A DNA stretch of 64,000 nt, taken from assembly GCF_001968825.1 (NCBI RefSeq), contig NZ_MIEU01000012.1, positions 186,001 to 250,000 on the forward strand, given 5' to 3'. Both the position numbers and the translations under genes were made by a program. Each line of letters opens with the position of its first letter. Positions within the stretch are counted from its first letter, which is position 1. The notes under the pieces are model-generated. The model did not search any database, was not told the DNA's origin, and saw nothing but the letters and a program-made list of their open reading frames with translations. This DNA comes from Tersicoccus sp. Bi-70 (GTDB lineage Bacteria > Actinomycetota > Actinomycetes > Actinomycetales > Micrococcaceae). Below, one piece after another: positions 18,741 through 26,654 of this stretch.

Positions 18741-19781
18741 CTATCGGGTGGGGTCGATGATCGTCATGCCGGCGGCGGTGGCCCGGTCGTAGGTCGGGAG
18801 CGAGGCGGCCGCCTCCTCGAGGCCGATCGTGCGCCCCACCAGCAGCTGCGGCTGAAGCCGGCCCTGCTCGATGAGCGCCATCATGCCCGGGTAATCCGCG
18901 GCGGCCATGCCGTGGCTGCCGAGCACGTCCAGCTCCCAGGCGATCACCCGGTCCATGGGCACCCGCGGCAGCCCGTCGACCGGGGGAAGAAGGCCGATCT
19001 GCACGTGCCGGCCGCGGCGGCGCAGGCTGTGGATCGCATCCGCGCAGGTCTGTTCGCTGCCCACCGCGTCCACCGCCACGTGGCTGCCACCGCCGGTCCG
19101 GTCGGCGACGGACGCGGGAACGTCGGAGCCGTCGGCGGTGAGCAGCGTGTGCTCCGCTCCCAGGCGGGCCGCGACGGCGAGCGCGTCCGGGTTCCGGTCG
19201 ACCGCGATCACGCGGGCTCCGAGCGCCTGAGCGATCATCACCGCGCTCAGGCCCACCCCGCCGACGCCGACCACGGTGACCCACTCCCCGGCCCGCAGCC
19301 GGGCGCGGCCGACGAGGGCGCGGTACGCGGTGGCGAACCGGCAGCCGAGGCTCGCCGCGGTCGTGAAGTCGACGTCGTCCGGCACGGCGACCAGGTTGGT
19401 GTCGGCGGCGTGCAGGGCGACGTACTCGGCGTAGGAACCCCAGTGCGTGAAGCCGGGCTGCTGCTGGTCGGGGCACACCTGGGCGTCGCCGTCGCGGCAC
19501 CACGCGCAGCGACCGCACCCGCACACGAACGGCACGGTGACCCGGTCCCCCACGGTCCAGCGGGTCACTCCGGTGCCGACCTCGGCGACCACGCCGGCCA
19601 GCTCGTGCCCGGGCACGTGCGGGAAGGCGATGTCGTCGTGACCGGCCCACGCGTGCCAGTCGCTGCGGCACATCCCGGTGGCCCGCACCTGGACGACGAC
19701 GCCGCCGTCGGGCGCCGACGGCCGGTCGACCTCCCGCACCTCGGGCTGACCCTGGACCGCATCGATGACGACAGCACGCAT
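18741..19781 (-). CDS. Zinc-dependent alcohol dehydrogenase (MDR family)
   Basis: 346 aa. Catalytic zinc ligands Cys38 (TGMCRSDWH) and His59-Glu60 (PGHE) are present. Structural zinc cysteines 89, 92, 95 and 103 are in the GCGRCAWCRDGDAQVC loop. The NAD motif is VVGVGGVGLSAV near residue 175. It would oxidise an alcohol or reduce an aldehyde; the substrate is unknown. The ATG at 19781 sits in a short divergent gap with a TetR gene starting at 19869, which may regulate it. Downstream on the same strand is the GGDEF-EAL gene, 321 bp away. Confidence 0.94.
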   Translation of the reverse strand: MRAVVIDAVQGQPEVREVDRPSAPDGGVVVQVRATGMCRSDWHAWAGHDDIAFPHVPGHELAGVVAEVGTGVTRWTVGDRVTVPFVCGCGRCAWCRDGDAQVCPDQQQPGFTHWGSYAEYVALHAADTNLVAVPDDVDFTTAASLGCRFATAYRALVGRARLRAGEWVTVVGVGGVGLSAVMIAQALGARVIAVDRNPDALAVAARLGAEHTLLTADGSDVPASVADRTGGGSHVAVDAVGSEQTCADAIHSLRRRGRHVQIGLLPPVDGLPRVPMDRVIAWELDVLGSHGMAAADYPGMMALIEQGRLQPQLLVGRTIGLEEAAASLPTYDRATAAGMTIIDPTR

Positions 19782-19853
19782 CCGTGCACCGTATCGCGGT
19801 CGCCGCGAGTCCGACGCCGCCGTGACGGCGCGGACGACGGGCATCAGCCCGCG

Positions 19854-19859
19854 TAACCT
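19854..19859 (+). promoter_or_regulatory. -10 box (TAACCT) of tetR gene, leaderless type
   Basis: TAACCT ends 9 nt before the ATG at 19869, in the gap shared with the divergent alcohol dehydrogenase gene. Confidence 0.45.
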
Positions 19860-19868
19860 TGCGGGACC

Positions 19869-20438
19869 ATGACCGCACCGCCCCGCAGGCTCCGCAAGGA
19901 CGCCGCCGAGAACGCCGAGCGCCTGCTCGCCGCGGCCGCGCGCGCGGGCCTGGCCCGCGGTGAGTTCGTCCCCCTCGAACAGATCGCCGCCGAGGCCGGC
20001 GTCGGGATCGGCACCCTGTACCGCCGGTATCCCAACCGCGAGGCGCTGCTGGAGGCGCTGGCCGTCCGCGCCTACCGGCTGATCCTGGCCGAGGCCGAGG
20101 ACGCCCTGGCGTCGGGCGAGACCGGGCTCGACGCCGTCAGCCGCTTCCTGCACCAGACGTTCGCCCACCGCGAGGACCTGGTCCTGCCGCTCCACGGGGC
20201 GCCGATGACCGAGGGGACCGAGTCCGCGCAGTACCGGGCCCGCATGCAGCAGACCATGGGTGCCATCCTGCGGCGCGGCCACGAGGACGGGACGGTCCGG
20301 CCCGACGTCGACGCCGGCACCGTGGTCCGCTTCGGCGCCCTGCTCGCCCAGCCCCTGGCGAACGTGCCCGGCTGGGAGGCCGCCGCCGCCGAACAGCGCA
20401 CCGTGTTCCTGCGCGGCATCGCCGCCGACCCCGACTGA
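19869..20438 (+). CDS. TetR family transcriptional regulator
   Basis: 189 aa. The N-terminal helix-turn-helix reads FVPLEQIAAEAGVGIGTLYRRYPNREALLEAL (about residues 36-67), the standard TetR DNA-binding pattern. The C-terminal helical half is the effector domain and gives no ligand clue. It is divergent from the alcohol dehydrogenase (87-bp gap) and 146 bp upstream of the MDR oxidoreductase on its own strand, so it may control either or both. A small hairpin follows the stop at 20508-20523. Confidence 0.93.
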   Translation: MTAPPRRLRKDAAENAERLLAAAARAGLARGEFVPLEQIAAEAGVGIGTLYRRYPNREALLEALAVRAYRLILAEAEDALASGETGLDAVSRFLHQTFAHREDLVLPLHGAPMTEGTESAQYRARMQQTMGAILRRGHEDGTVRPDVDAGTVVRFGALLAQPLANVPGWEAAAAEQRTVFLRGIAADPD

Positions 20439-20507
20439 CGCCGTCGGCGTCACCCATCGAGCCGAGCGGCCGCCGATTCGGCGCCATCTCGTCTTGGCCG
20501 GAATAAA

Positions 20508-20523
20508 CGGAGGAAAGCCTCCG
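20508..20523 (+). terminator. Small hairpin between tetR and MDR oxidoreductase
   Basis: CGGAGG aaag CCTCCG, perfect 6-bp arms, 70 bp after the tetR stop and 62 bp before the next start. Possible terminator, or an element that masks a G-rich site in the following leader. Confidence 0.4.
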
Positions 20524-20584
20524 CTATGGATGCGTGCCGGCGACGTGCCGGCGATGCAGTCCCTCCTCCCGAAGGCGAATGATC

Positions 20585-21532
20585 ATGAAGGCAGTACGGT
20601 TCCACACCTACGGCGACGCCGACGTCCTGCGCTACGAGGACGTGGCGGTTCCCGAGCCCGGCGCCGGCGAGGTCCGCCTGCGCGTCACGTCCACCTCGTT
20701 CAACCCGGTCGACGCCGGCATCCGCGGCGGCGGCCTGCAGGAGCCGTTCCCGGTGCAGCTGCCCCACACGCCCGGCATCGACGTCGCCGGCACCGTCGAG
20801 CTGCTGGGCGACGGCGTGGACGGCGTCGCCGTCGGGGACCGGGTGATCGGCTTCCTGCCGATGGCCGCACCCGGCGCCTCGGCCGAGTACGTCGTCGCGC
20901 CGGCGGACGTCCTCACCGCCGCGCCGGCCGGCGTGGACCTCGTCGATGCGGCGGCCCTGCCCTCGGTGGCGCTCACCGCCCAGCAGGCGCTGTTCGAGCT
21001 CGGCGACCTGCGGGCGGGTCAGCGGGTCCTCATCACCGGGGCCGGGGGCGCCGTCGGCGCGTACGCCGTGCAGCTGGCCCACGGTGCCGGTGCGCACGTC
21101 ATCGCCACGGCGAGCGCCCGCAGCGCCGAACGCGTCCGTGCTGCCGGGGCCGACGAGGTGATCGACCACACCGCCGGCGACGTCAGCGCCGCCGTGAGCG
21201 AGCCGGTCGACCTGCTGCTCAACCTCGCGCCGATCGAACCGGACGAGCTCGCTCGTCAGGCAGCGCTCGTGCGCGACGGCGGCGCGGTCGTCAACACGAC
21301 CGTGTGGATGCAGGCGCCGAGCGACGAGGCACGCGGCGTCCGCGGGCTGAACGTCTTCGTGCGCAGCGACGCCGCCCAGCTCGCGCAGCTCGTCGCGGCG
21401 GTCGATCGCGGTGACCTGCACATCGACGTCAGCCGCCGGATCTCGCTCGAGGAGCTCCCGGCGCTGCACGCCGAGGCGGCGACCACGCCGGTGTCGGGCA
21501 AGGTCGTCGTCAGCGTGCCGGCGGCCGCCTGA
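20585..21532 (+). CDS. NADP-dependent oxidoreductase, zinc-independent MDR (quinone oxidoreductase-like)
   Basis: 315 aa medium-chain reductase without the structural zinc loop. N-terminal MKAVRFHTYGDADVLRYEDV and PGIDVAGTV are typical of quinone oxidoreductase-like proteins. The Rossmann motif is VLITGAGGAVGAYAVQLA, and GADEVIDHT marks the cofactor ribose region. It probably reduces quinones or enones with NADPH. The ATG at 20585 is preceded by AAGG at 9 nt; an ATG two codons upstream (20579) is less well placed. The gene ends 9 bp before a long perfect palindrome. Confidence 0.92.
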   Translation: MKAVRFHTYGDADVLRYEDVAVPEPGAGEVRLRVTSTSFNPVDAGIRGGGLQEPFPVQLPHTPGIDVAGTVELLGDGVDGVAVGDRVIGFLPMAAPGASAEYVVAPADVLTAAPAGVDLVDAAALPSVALTAQQALFELGDLRAGQRVLITGAGGAVGAYAVQLAHGAGAHVIATASARSAERVRAAGADEVIDHTAGDVSAAVSEPVDLLLNLAPIEPDELARQAALVRDGGAVVNTTVWMQAPSDEARGVRGLNVFVRSDAAQLAQLVAAVDRGDLHIDVSRRISLEELPALHAEAATTPVSGKVVVSVPAAA

Positions 21533-21541
21533 GTCGAACCG

Positions 21542-21587
21542 GACACAGCAGGAGGGCCGGATCGCGATCCGGCCCTCCTGCTGTGTC
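21542..21587. terminator. Perfect 46-bp palindrome, bidirectional terminator candidate
   Basis: Each 23-bp arm matches exactly with no spacer (arm starts GACACAGCAGG and the centre is ATCGCGAT). It lies between the convergent MDR oxidoreductase and aldo/keto reductase genes, so it probably ends both transcripts. Confidence 0.8.
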
Positions 21588-21622
21588 GGCTCGGCCGGCA
21601 AGCCTGTCGGTCGAGCTCGCGC

Positions 21623-22504
21623 TCAGGCCTCCGGGATGGCGACGGCGAACCGCTCCTCGCGGGCGACGTCCGGGTCCGGGCCGCTGCGCAAGCCGGTGTC
21701 GAGGGCGTCGACGGCCGCGATCTCGTCGGCGCTCAACTCGAAGTCGAAGACCGCGACGTTCTCCGCGATGCGCCCCGGGTTGACCGACTTGGGGATGGCC
21801 GAGCGACCCTCCTGCAGGTGCCACCGCAGCATCACCTGGGCCGGGCTCCTGCCGTGCGCCCGGGCAATCTCGCCGATCGTGGCGTCCTCCATCACGTTCT
21901 TCCGGTCCTCGCCCCAGCCCGGGTAGAAGGTGATGCCGCCGATGGGCGACCACGCCTGGGTGAGGATGCCGTGCTCGGCGTCGGCGGCCTGCACGTCGTG
22001 CTGCGCGAAGTACGGGTGCAGCTCGATCTGGTTGACGGCGGGCACGACGTCGGTCTCGGCCAGCAGCCGCTCGAGGTGGCGCGGCGTGAAGTTGCTGACG
22101 CCGATGGAACGGACCTTCCCCTCGGCCAGCAGGGTCTGAAGCCCCTGGTAGGCGGCGATCGTCTTCTCGAAGCGGTCGGGGGCCGGCTGGTGCAGGATCA
22201 GCAGGTCGAGCTGGTCGACGCCGAGCTTGCCGACGGCCTTCTCCCACGCGTGCCGCGTCTCGTCGTGGCCGAAGTCGCTCACCCAGACCTTCGTCTCGAT
22301 GAACACGTCCGCGCGGTCGACGCCGGAGCGGCGGATGCCCTCCCCCACCTCGCGCTCGTTGCCGTAGATGGCGGCGGTGTCGATGTGCCGGTATCCGGCG
22401 GCGAGCGCCGCCTCGACGGCCGCCGTCGTCTCCTCCGGCGGGCTCTGGAAGACGCCGAGCCCGAGGGCCGGCATGGTGACGCCGTTGTTCAAGGTGAGTT
22501 CCAT
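21623..22504 (-). CDS. Aldo/keto reductase (AKR, 2,5-diketo-gluconate reductase-like)
   Basis: 293 aa TIM-barrel NADPH reductase. The tetrad is visible: Asp in HIDTAAIYGNE, Tyr in IYGNE, Lys in ETKVW and His in LILHQP. GYRHIDTA...YGNEREVG is the AKR signature, and IPKSVNPGRIAENV is the cofactor phosphate site. I chose the ATG at 22504 because GGAAGG lies about 7 nt upstream; two in-frame starts lie 2 and 5 codons earlier. It is 49 bp downstream of the MFS gene on the same strand, likely one unit. Confidence 0.93.
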   Translation of the reverse strand: MELTLNNGVTMPALGLGVFQSPPEETTAAVEAALAAGYRHIDTAAIYGNEREVGEGIRRSGVDRADVFIETKVWVSDFGHDETRHAWEKAVGKLGVDQLDLLILHQPAPDRFEKTIAAYQGLQTLLAEGKVRSIGVSNFTPRHLERLLAETDVVPAVNQIELHPYFAQHDVQAADAEHGILTQAWSPIGGITFYPGWGEDRKNVMEDATIGEIARAHGRSPAQVMLRWHLQEGRSAIPKSVNPGRIAENVAVFDFELSADEIAAVDALDTGLRSGPDPDVAREERFAVAIPEA

Positions 22505-22553
22505 GGTCATGCCTTCCACGGTAGGGAGGGGACGGGCGAGATGGGAGGGCGCG

Positions 22554-24017
22554 TCAGTACCCCTCTCGGGCGGCGACGCCGAGGGCGTCGCCGCGTCTCC
22601 TCGACCGGCCTCGGTGGTCCCGGAGGCCGGCGAGGTCCGCGGGGGCGATGAGCACCGCGACGACGGCCAGGCCGAGCACCAGCAGCACGCTGCCCGTCGT
22701 CAGCGCGGCGCCGACCTGCGCGGCCAGCCGAGCGGGGTGGCCGGCCCCGGCGGGCACCGCCGCGGCCGCGGCCACGCCGATGGCCAGACCGAGGGAGGTC
22801 CCGACCTGGTGGAACGTGTTCACCAGACCGGAGGCCGCTCCGGCGTCCGCGGTCGACGCGCCGACGATCCCGAAGGAGGTCAGCGGCGCGAACGCCAGCC
22901 CCTGACCTGCGCCGATGAGGATCATCGGCGCGGCGATGTCCATCCCGTAGTCCGCGGCGACGCCGGCGCGACCGAGCCAGACCATGCCGGCCAGGGTGAG
23001 CGCGATGCCGGCCAGCAGGGGCACCGAGTCCGGCAGTCGTCGGACGAGCCGGGGGACGACCATCGCGACGGCGAAGTTGACCGCCGTCATCGGAAGGAAC
23101 CCAAGACCGGCCTGCAGGGGTCCGAAGCCGAGCACCTCCTGCAGGAACTGGGTGGTGAAGTAGAAGAACCCGATCATCGCGCCCAGGTAGAGCAGGCGGG
23201 CCACGTAGGCGCCGGTGCGACGACGGCTTCTGAACAGCCGCAACGGCATGATCGGCTGCGGAGCGGCCCGTTCGATCAGCACGAACAGCACCAGCAGCAC
23301 CACCCCGGCGCCGACCGCGGCGATCGTCACCGGGGAGACCCAGCCGGCGTCGGCCGCGTGGATGATGCCGAACACGAGGGCACCGATGCCGAGCGTCGCC
23401 GTGAGCGCGCCGAGCAGGTCGAACCGACCGCGAGCCTGCTCGGTCTCGCCGAGGAACCGGGGAGCGAGGGCGATCATCGCCACACCGATGGGCACGTTGA
23501 CGAAGAACCCGGCCCGCCAGGACACACCCTGGGCCAGGGCGCCACCGATGAGCAGACCGAGGCTGGCGCCGATCCCGGCCGTCGCGCCGTACCAGGCGAC
23601 CGCGCGGGAACGCTCACGGCCCTCCGGGAAGCTGGCGGTCAGCAGCGACAGCGACGCCGGGGCCACGATCGCCGCGCCGACGCCCTGCACGGCCCGGCCG
23701 GTGATCGCCCACCACCCGGCCGGGGACAGTCCGATCAGCAGGGACGCGACGGAGAAGACGACGAGGCCGATCACGAACACGCGCCGGCGTCCGAGCAGGT
23801 CCCCCGCCCGGGCACCGAGCAGGAGCAGACCGCCGAAGACCAGCGTGTAGGCGTCCTGGACCCAGGACAGCTCCCCCGGCGTCAACGAGAGCTCCGCCTG
23901 CAGCGTCGGCAGCGCCGTGAAGATGACGGAGTTGTCCAGCAGGATCATGAAGTAGCTGACGAGGATGATCGCCAGGATCGCCGCCGGGTGGGCGGCCGTG
24001 GAGGGTGCGGATCTCAT
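22554..24017 (-). CDS. MFS transporter, DHA2 (14-TM) drug:H+ antiporter-like
   Basis: 487 aa with about 14 hydrophobic segments. Early motifs fit the DHA2/EmrB-QacA group: LDNSVIFTALPTLQAEL in TM1 and GGLLLLGARAGDLLGRRRVF (motif A). GASLGLLIGGAL and WRAGFFVNVPIG follow. An efflux role for small hydrophobic or drug-like compounds is family-based; substrate unknown. It is divergent from an MmyB-type regulator (24120), a common arrangement for regulated exporters. The aldo/keto reductase follows on the same strand. Confidence 0.94.
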   Translation of the reverse strand: MRSAPSTAAHPAAILAIILVSYFMILLDNSVIFTALPTLQAELSLTPGELSWVQDAYTLVFGGLLLLGARAGDLLGRRRVFVIGLVVFSVASLLIGLSPAGWWAITGRAVQGVGAAIVAPASLSLLTASFPEGRERSRAVAWYGATAGIGASLGLLIGGALAQGVSWRAGFFVNVPIGVAMIALAPRFLGETEQARGRFDLLGALTATLGIGALVFGIIHAADAGWVSPVTIAAVGAGVVLLVLFVLIERAAPQPIMPLRLFRSRRRTGAYVARLLYLGAMIGFFYFTTQFLQEVLGFGPLQAGLGFLPMTAVNFAVAMVVPRLVRRLPDSVPLLAGIALTLAGMVWLGRAGVAADYGMDIAAPMILIGAGQGLAFAPLTSFGIVGASTADAGAASGLVNTFHQVGTSLGLAIGVAAAAAVPAGAGHPARLAAQVGAALTTGSVLLVLGLAVVAVLIAPADLAGLRDHRGRSRRRGDALGVAAREGY

Positions 24018-24084
24018 GCCGTCAACACCACCATCGCGTCGACGCCCCGGGGAGTCACGGCTCTTCCGGGTACCGGCAGTACCT

Positions 24085-24096
24085 CCCACCGGTGGG
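24085..24096. promoter_or_regulatory. Palindromic operator candidate between MFS and MmyB-like regulator
   Basis: CCCACCGGTGGG, a perfect 12-bp palindrome, in the 102-bp divergent gap, 12 bp before the regulator's -10-like box. A second small inverted repeat (GGTAC-N5-GTACC) lies just left of it. Likely binding site for the neighbouring regulator. Confidence 0.5.
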
Positions 24097-24107
24097 CGGT
24101 TCCCCCG

Positions 24108-24113
24108 TAGCGT
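24108..24113 (+). promoter_or_regulatory. -10 box (TAGCGT) of MmyB-like regulator, leaderless type
   Basis: TAGCGT ends 6 nt before the ATG at 24120. The GGAGG between box and ATG is too close to act as a ribosome site, which supports leaderless initiation. Confidence 0.5.
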
Positions 24114-24119
24114 GGAGGC

Positions 24120-25049
24120 ATGACACACGCGGAGGACGTGCGGAAGTTCCTGACCTCGCGCCGGGCCCGGATCACGCCCGAGGAGGCCGGCCTGCCGGCG
24201 TGGGGAGGCAACCGCCGCGTCGCGGGCCTGCGCCGCGAGGAGGTCGCGATGCTCGCCGGGATGAGCATCGACTACTACATCCGCCTCGAGCGCGGCAATC
24301 TGACCGGTGCCTCGGACAGCGTGCTCGAGTCGCTCGGGCGGGCGCTGCAGCTCGACGAGGCGGAGACGGCCCACCTGTTCGACCTCGCCCGCGCGTCCGC
24401 CGCCCCGCCGCGCGTGCGACGACGGCGCAGCCCGTCGACGGTGCGCCCGGGTGTGCAGCGGGTCCTCGACGCGATCACGACGGCCCCGGCGTGGGTCCGC
24501 AACGACCGTGGTGACGTCCTCGCCGCCAACGAGCTCGGTCGTGCGCTCTACCTCGACCTGATGGCCGAGCCCACCAGCCCGCCGAACAACGCGCGGTTCA
24601 CCTTCCTCAACCCGAAGGCCCGGGCCTTCTACACCGACTGGGAGCGGGCCGCGGACGACATCGTCGCCATCCTGCGCTCGACCGCCGGGAGGAACCCCTA
24701 CGACAAGGACCTCACCGACCTGGTCGGCGAGCTCTCCACCCGCAGCGAGGAGTTCCGCACCCGGTGGGCCCGGCACGACGTCAAGTACCACCGCACCGGG
24801 CGCAAACGCCTGCACCACCCCATCGTCGGGGACCTCGACCTCAGCTTCGAGGCCCTCGAACTGGCCGCGGATCCGGGGCTGCGCATCAACGTCTACACCG
24901 CCGACCCCGGCACCCCCGCCGAGGACGGCCTGAAGGTGCTCGCCAGCTGGGTCGCGACCCAGAACGCCGGCGCGGACACCGGCCAGGACACCGGAGCACC
25001 AGACGCACCTGGATCGAACACCGCCGCGCAGATCGGCGACCCCTCGTGA
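24120..25049 (+). CDS. XRE-type regulator with MmyB-like ligand-binding domain
   Basis: 309 aa. The N-terminal helix-turn-helix reads VAGLRREEVAMLAGMSIDYYIRLERGNL (about residues 41-68). The second part (about 110-290) matches the MmyB-like ligand-binding domain: WVRNDRGDVLAANELGRALY, NNARFTFLNPKARAFYTDWE and WARHDVKYHRTGRKRLHHPIVGDL. Such proteins usually control a divergent reductase or transporter and bind a fatty-acid-like or small ligand. Here the divergent gene is the MFS exporter. The stop overlaps the GTG of the patatin gene (GTGA). The C-terminal 25 residues are low-complexity. Confidence 0.94.
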   Translation: MTHAEDVRKFLTSRRARITPEEAGLPAWGGNRRVAGLRREEVAMLAGMSIDYYIRLERGNLTGASDSVLESLGRALQLDEAETAHLFDLARASAAPPRVRRRRSPSTVRPGVQRVLDAITTAPAWVRNDRGDVLAANELGRALYLDLMAEPTSPPNNARFTFLNPKARAFYTDWERAADDIVAILRSTAGRNPYDKDLTDLVGELSTRSEEFRTRWARHDVKYHRTGRKRLHHPIVGDLDLSFEALELAADPGLRINVYTADPGTPAEDGLKVLASWVATQNAGADTGQDTGAPDAPGSNTAAQIGDPS

Positions 25050-26044
25050 CCGAGCCCGGCATCGACGCCACCGGCCGGGTGCCGCGGGGCCAGCGGGCGC
25101 TGGTGCTGCACGGCGGCGGGTCGGCCGGCAACGCCTGGGAGATCGGCGTCATCGCCGGCCTGGCCGACGCCGGGCTGGACGTGCTGGACGCCGACCTGAT
25201 CATCGGGACCTCGGCCGGGGCGACGGCGGCGGCGCAGGTGACCGGATCACCGGTCGCCGGGGCGGAACGGGCCGGGTCGACGCCCGCGGAGCTGCTCGCC
25301 GCCATCCTCGAGGCGGCACCGGGCCGGTCGGGTCGGCCCGCCGGACCAGCCGGGGCGGCCGGGAACGCAGGGTCACCCGGGAACGCGTCGTCGGCCGGTG
25401 GTCGCGGCGCGGCCGGCGCGGTCGCCGATCACCTCGAGCGGACGAACCGCATCATCGCCGCCGCCACGGACGCGGCCGACATGCGCCGTCGGATGGGGGC
25501 GGCCGCCCTCGAGTTGGACGCGACGTCGGACGGCGCGGCCGCCACCCGCTGGCGGGAGACCGTCGCCGCCCGCCTGCCCGGTCTGCACTGGCCGGAACGG
25601 GCGCTGCTGATCACCGCGGTGGACGCCCGCACCGGTGAGCCCGTCGTCTTCGACCGGCACAGCGGCGTCGACCTCGTCGATGCCGTCGCCGCGAGTACCT
25701 CCAGCGGTGCCCCGTACCGGATCGGGGCGGACCGCTACATCGACGGTGGCTATCGGCGCAACGAGAACGCCGACCTCGCGGCCGGGTACGCCCGCGTGCT
25801 CGTGCTCTCTCCCTTCGGCGGCCGGTCGCGGCACCCGTCGGCGTGGGGCATGCAGCTCGCCGCCCAGGTCGCGGAACTGCGCGGGGATGGCAGCGCCGTC
25901 GAGACGATCCTGCCCGACGAGGGAGCGCGCGACGCCTTCGGGACCGGCGGGATGATGGATCCCGCCTCGCGCCCGCCCGCCGCCCGCGCCGGCCACCGCC
26001 AGGGCCGCGCGCTCGCCGGCCCGCTCGCCGCCTTCTGGCACTGA
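25046..26044 (+). CDS. Patatin-like phospholipase family protein
   Basis: 332 aa. The patatin oxyanion segment is LHGGGSAGNAWEIG (21-34), the nucleophile Ser56 is in GTSAG, and the acid is the Asp of YIDGGYRRN near residue 232 (DGG motif). This Ser-Asp dyad hydrolyses acyl esters of lipids. A Gly/Ala-rich insertion (about 92-125) lies between core elements and looks disordered. There is no signal peptide, so it is cytosolic. The GTG at 25046 overlaps the regulator stop, so regulator and lipase are translationally coupled. Confidence 0.92.
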   Translation: MTEPGIDATGRVPRGQRALVLHGGGSAGNAWEIGVIAGLADAGLDVLDADLIIGTSAGATAAAQVTGSPVAGAERAGSTPAELLAAILEAAPGRSGRPAGPAGAAGNAGSPGNASSAGGRGAAGAVADHLERTNRIIAAATDAADMRRRMGAAALELDATSDGAAATRWRETVAARLPGLHWPERALLITAVDARTGEPVVFDRHSGVDLVDAVAASTSSGAPYRIGADRYIDGGYRRNENADLAAGYARVLVLSPFGGRSRHPSAWGMQLAAQVAELRGDGSAVETILPDEGARDAFGTGGMMDPASRPPAARAGHRQGRALAGPLAAFWH

Positions 26045-26092
26045 TCACCCCCGCCGACCGGGGCACGCCCGCGCCTGTGTCAGGCTGAGCGC

Positions 26093-26587
26093 ATGACCCG
26101 ACCCATGAGCGTGTCCGACAGCATCGAGATCGCCGCCCCCGCCTCGACCATCTACGGCGAGGTGGCCGATCCGGCCCAGATGGGCCGCTGGAGCCCGGAG
26201 AACCGGGGCACCCGGGAGCCGAGTCGCGGAGCCCTCGCGGTCGGGGACACGTTCGTCGGCCACAATCGGCGCGGGTTCGCCCGCTGGTCCACCGCCTGCA
26301 CCGTCATCGCGGCGCAGCCCGGCGAACGGTTCGCCTTCCGGGTGCACCGGATCGGCGTCGGCCGGCCCCTGATCAGCGCGCCCATCGCCACGTGGGCGTA
26401 CACCTTCGAGCCGACCGCCACCGGGACCCGCGTCACCGAGACCTGGCAGGACGACCGGACGACGTGGTCCGACGCCTGGGCCGCGCGGTTCGACCGGTTC
26501 GTGACGAAGGGCCGGCTCTTCCACGAGTTCCAGGCCGGCAACATCCGCCGCACGCTCGCCCGGCTCAAGGCCGACCTGGAGGGCTGA
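26093..26587 (+). CDS. SRPBCC family protein
   Basis: 164 aa single-domain START/Bet v1-like protein with a hydrophobic ligand cavity. IEIAAPASTIYGEVADPAQMGRWSPE is the standard first strand and helix, and WAYTFEPTATGTRVTETW the later strands. The C-terminal helix is LFHEFQAGNIRRTLARLKADLE. Such proteins bind or modify small lipophilic compounds; no catalytic residue can be named. It lies 48 bp after the patatin gene on the same strand and may be the last gene of that unit. An internal ATG at 26105 is an alternative start. Confidence 0.88.
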   Translation: MTRPMSVSDSIEIAAPASTIYGEVADPAQMGRWSPENRGTREPSRGALAVGDTFVGHNRRGFARWSTACTVIAAQPGERFAFRVHRIGVGRPLISAPIATWAYTFEPTATGTRVTETWQDDRTTWSDAWAARFDRFVTKGRLFHEFQAGNIRRTLARLKADLEG

Positions 26588-26654
26588 GACCGGCACCGGT
26601 CGCGCTCCGGCCCCGGCCGACGTCGCTCAGCCGCCGGCCGTCACCCGTCGTCCG

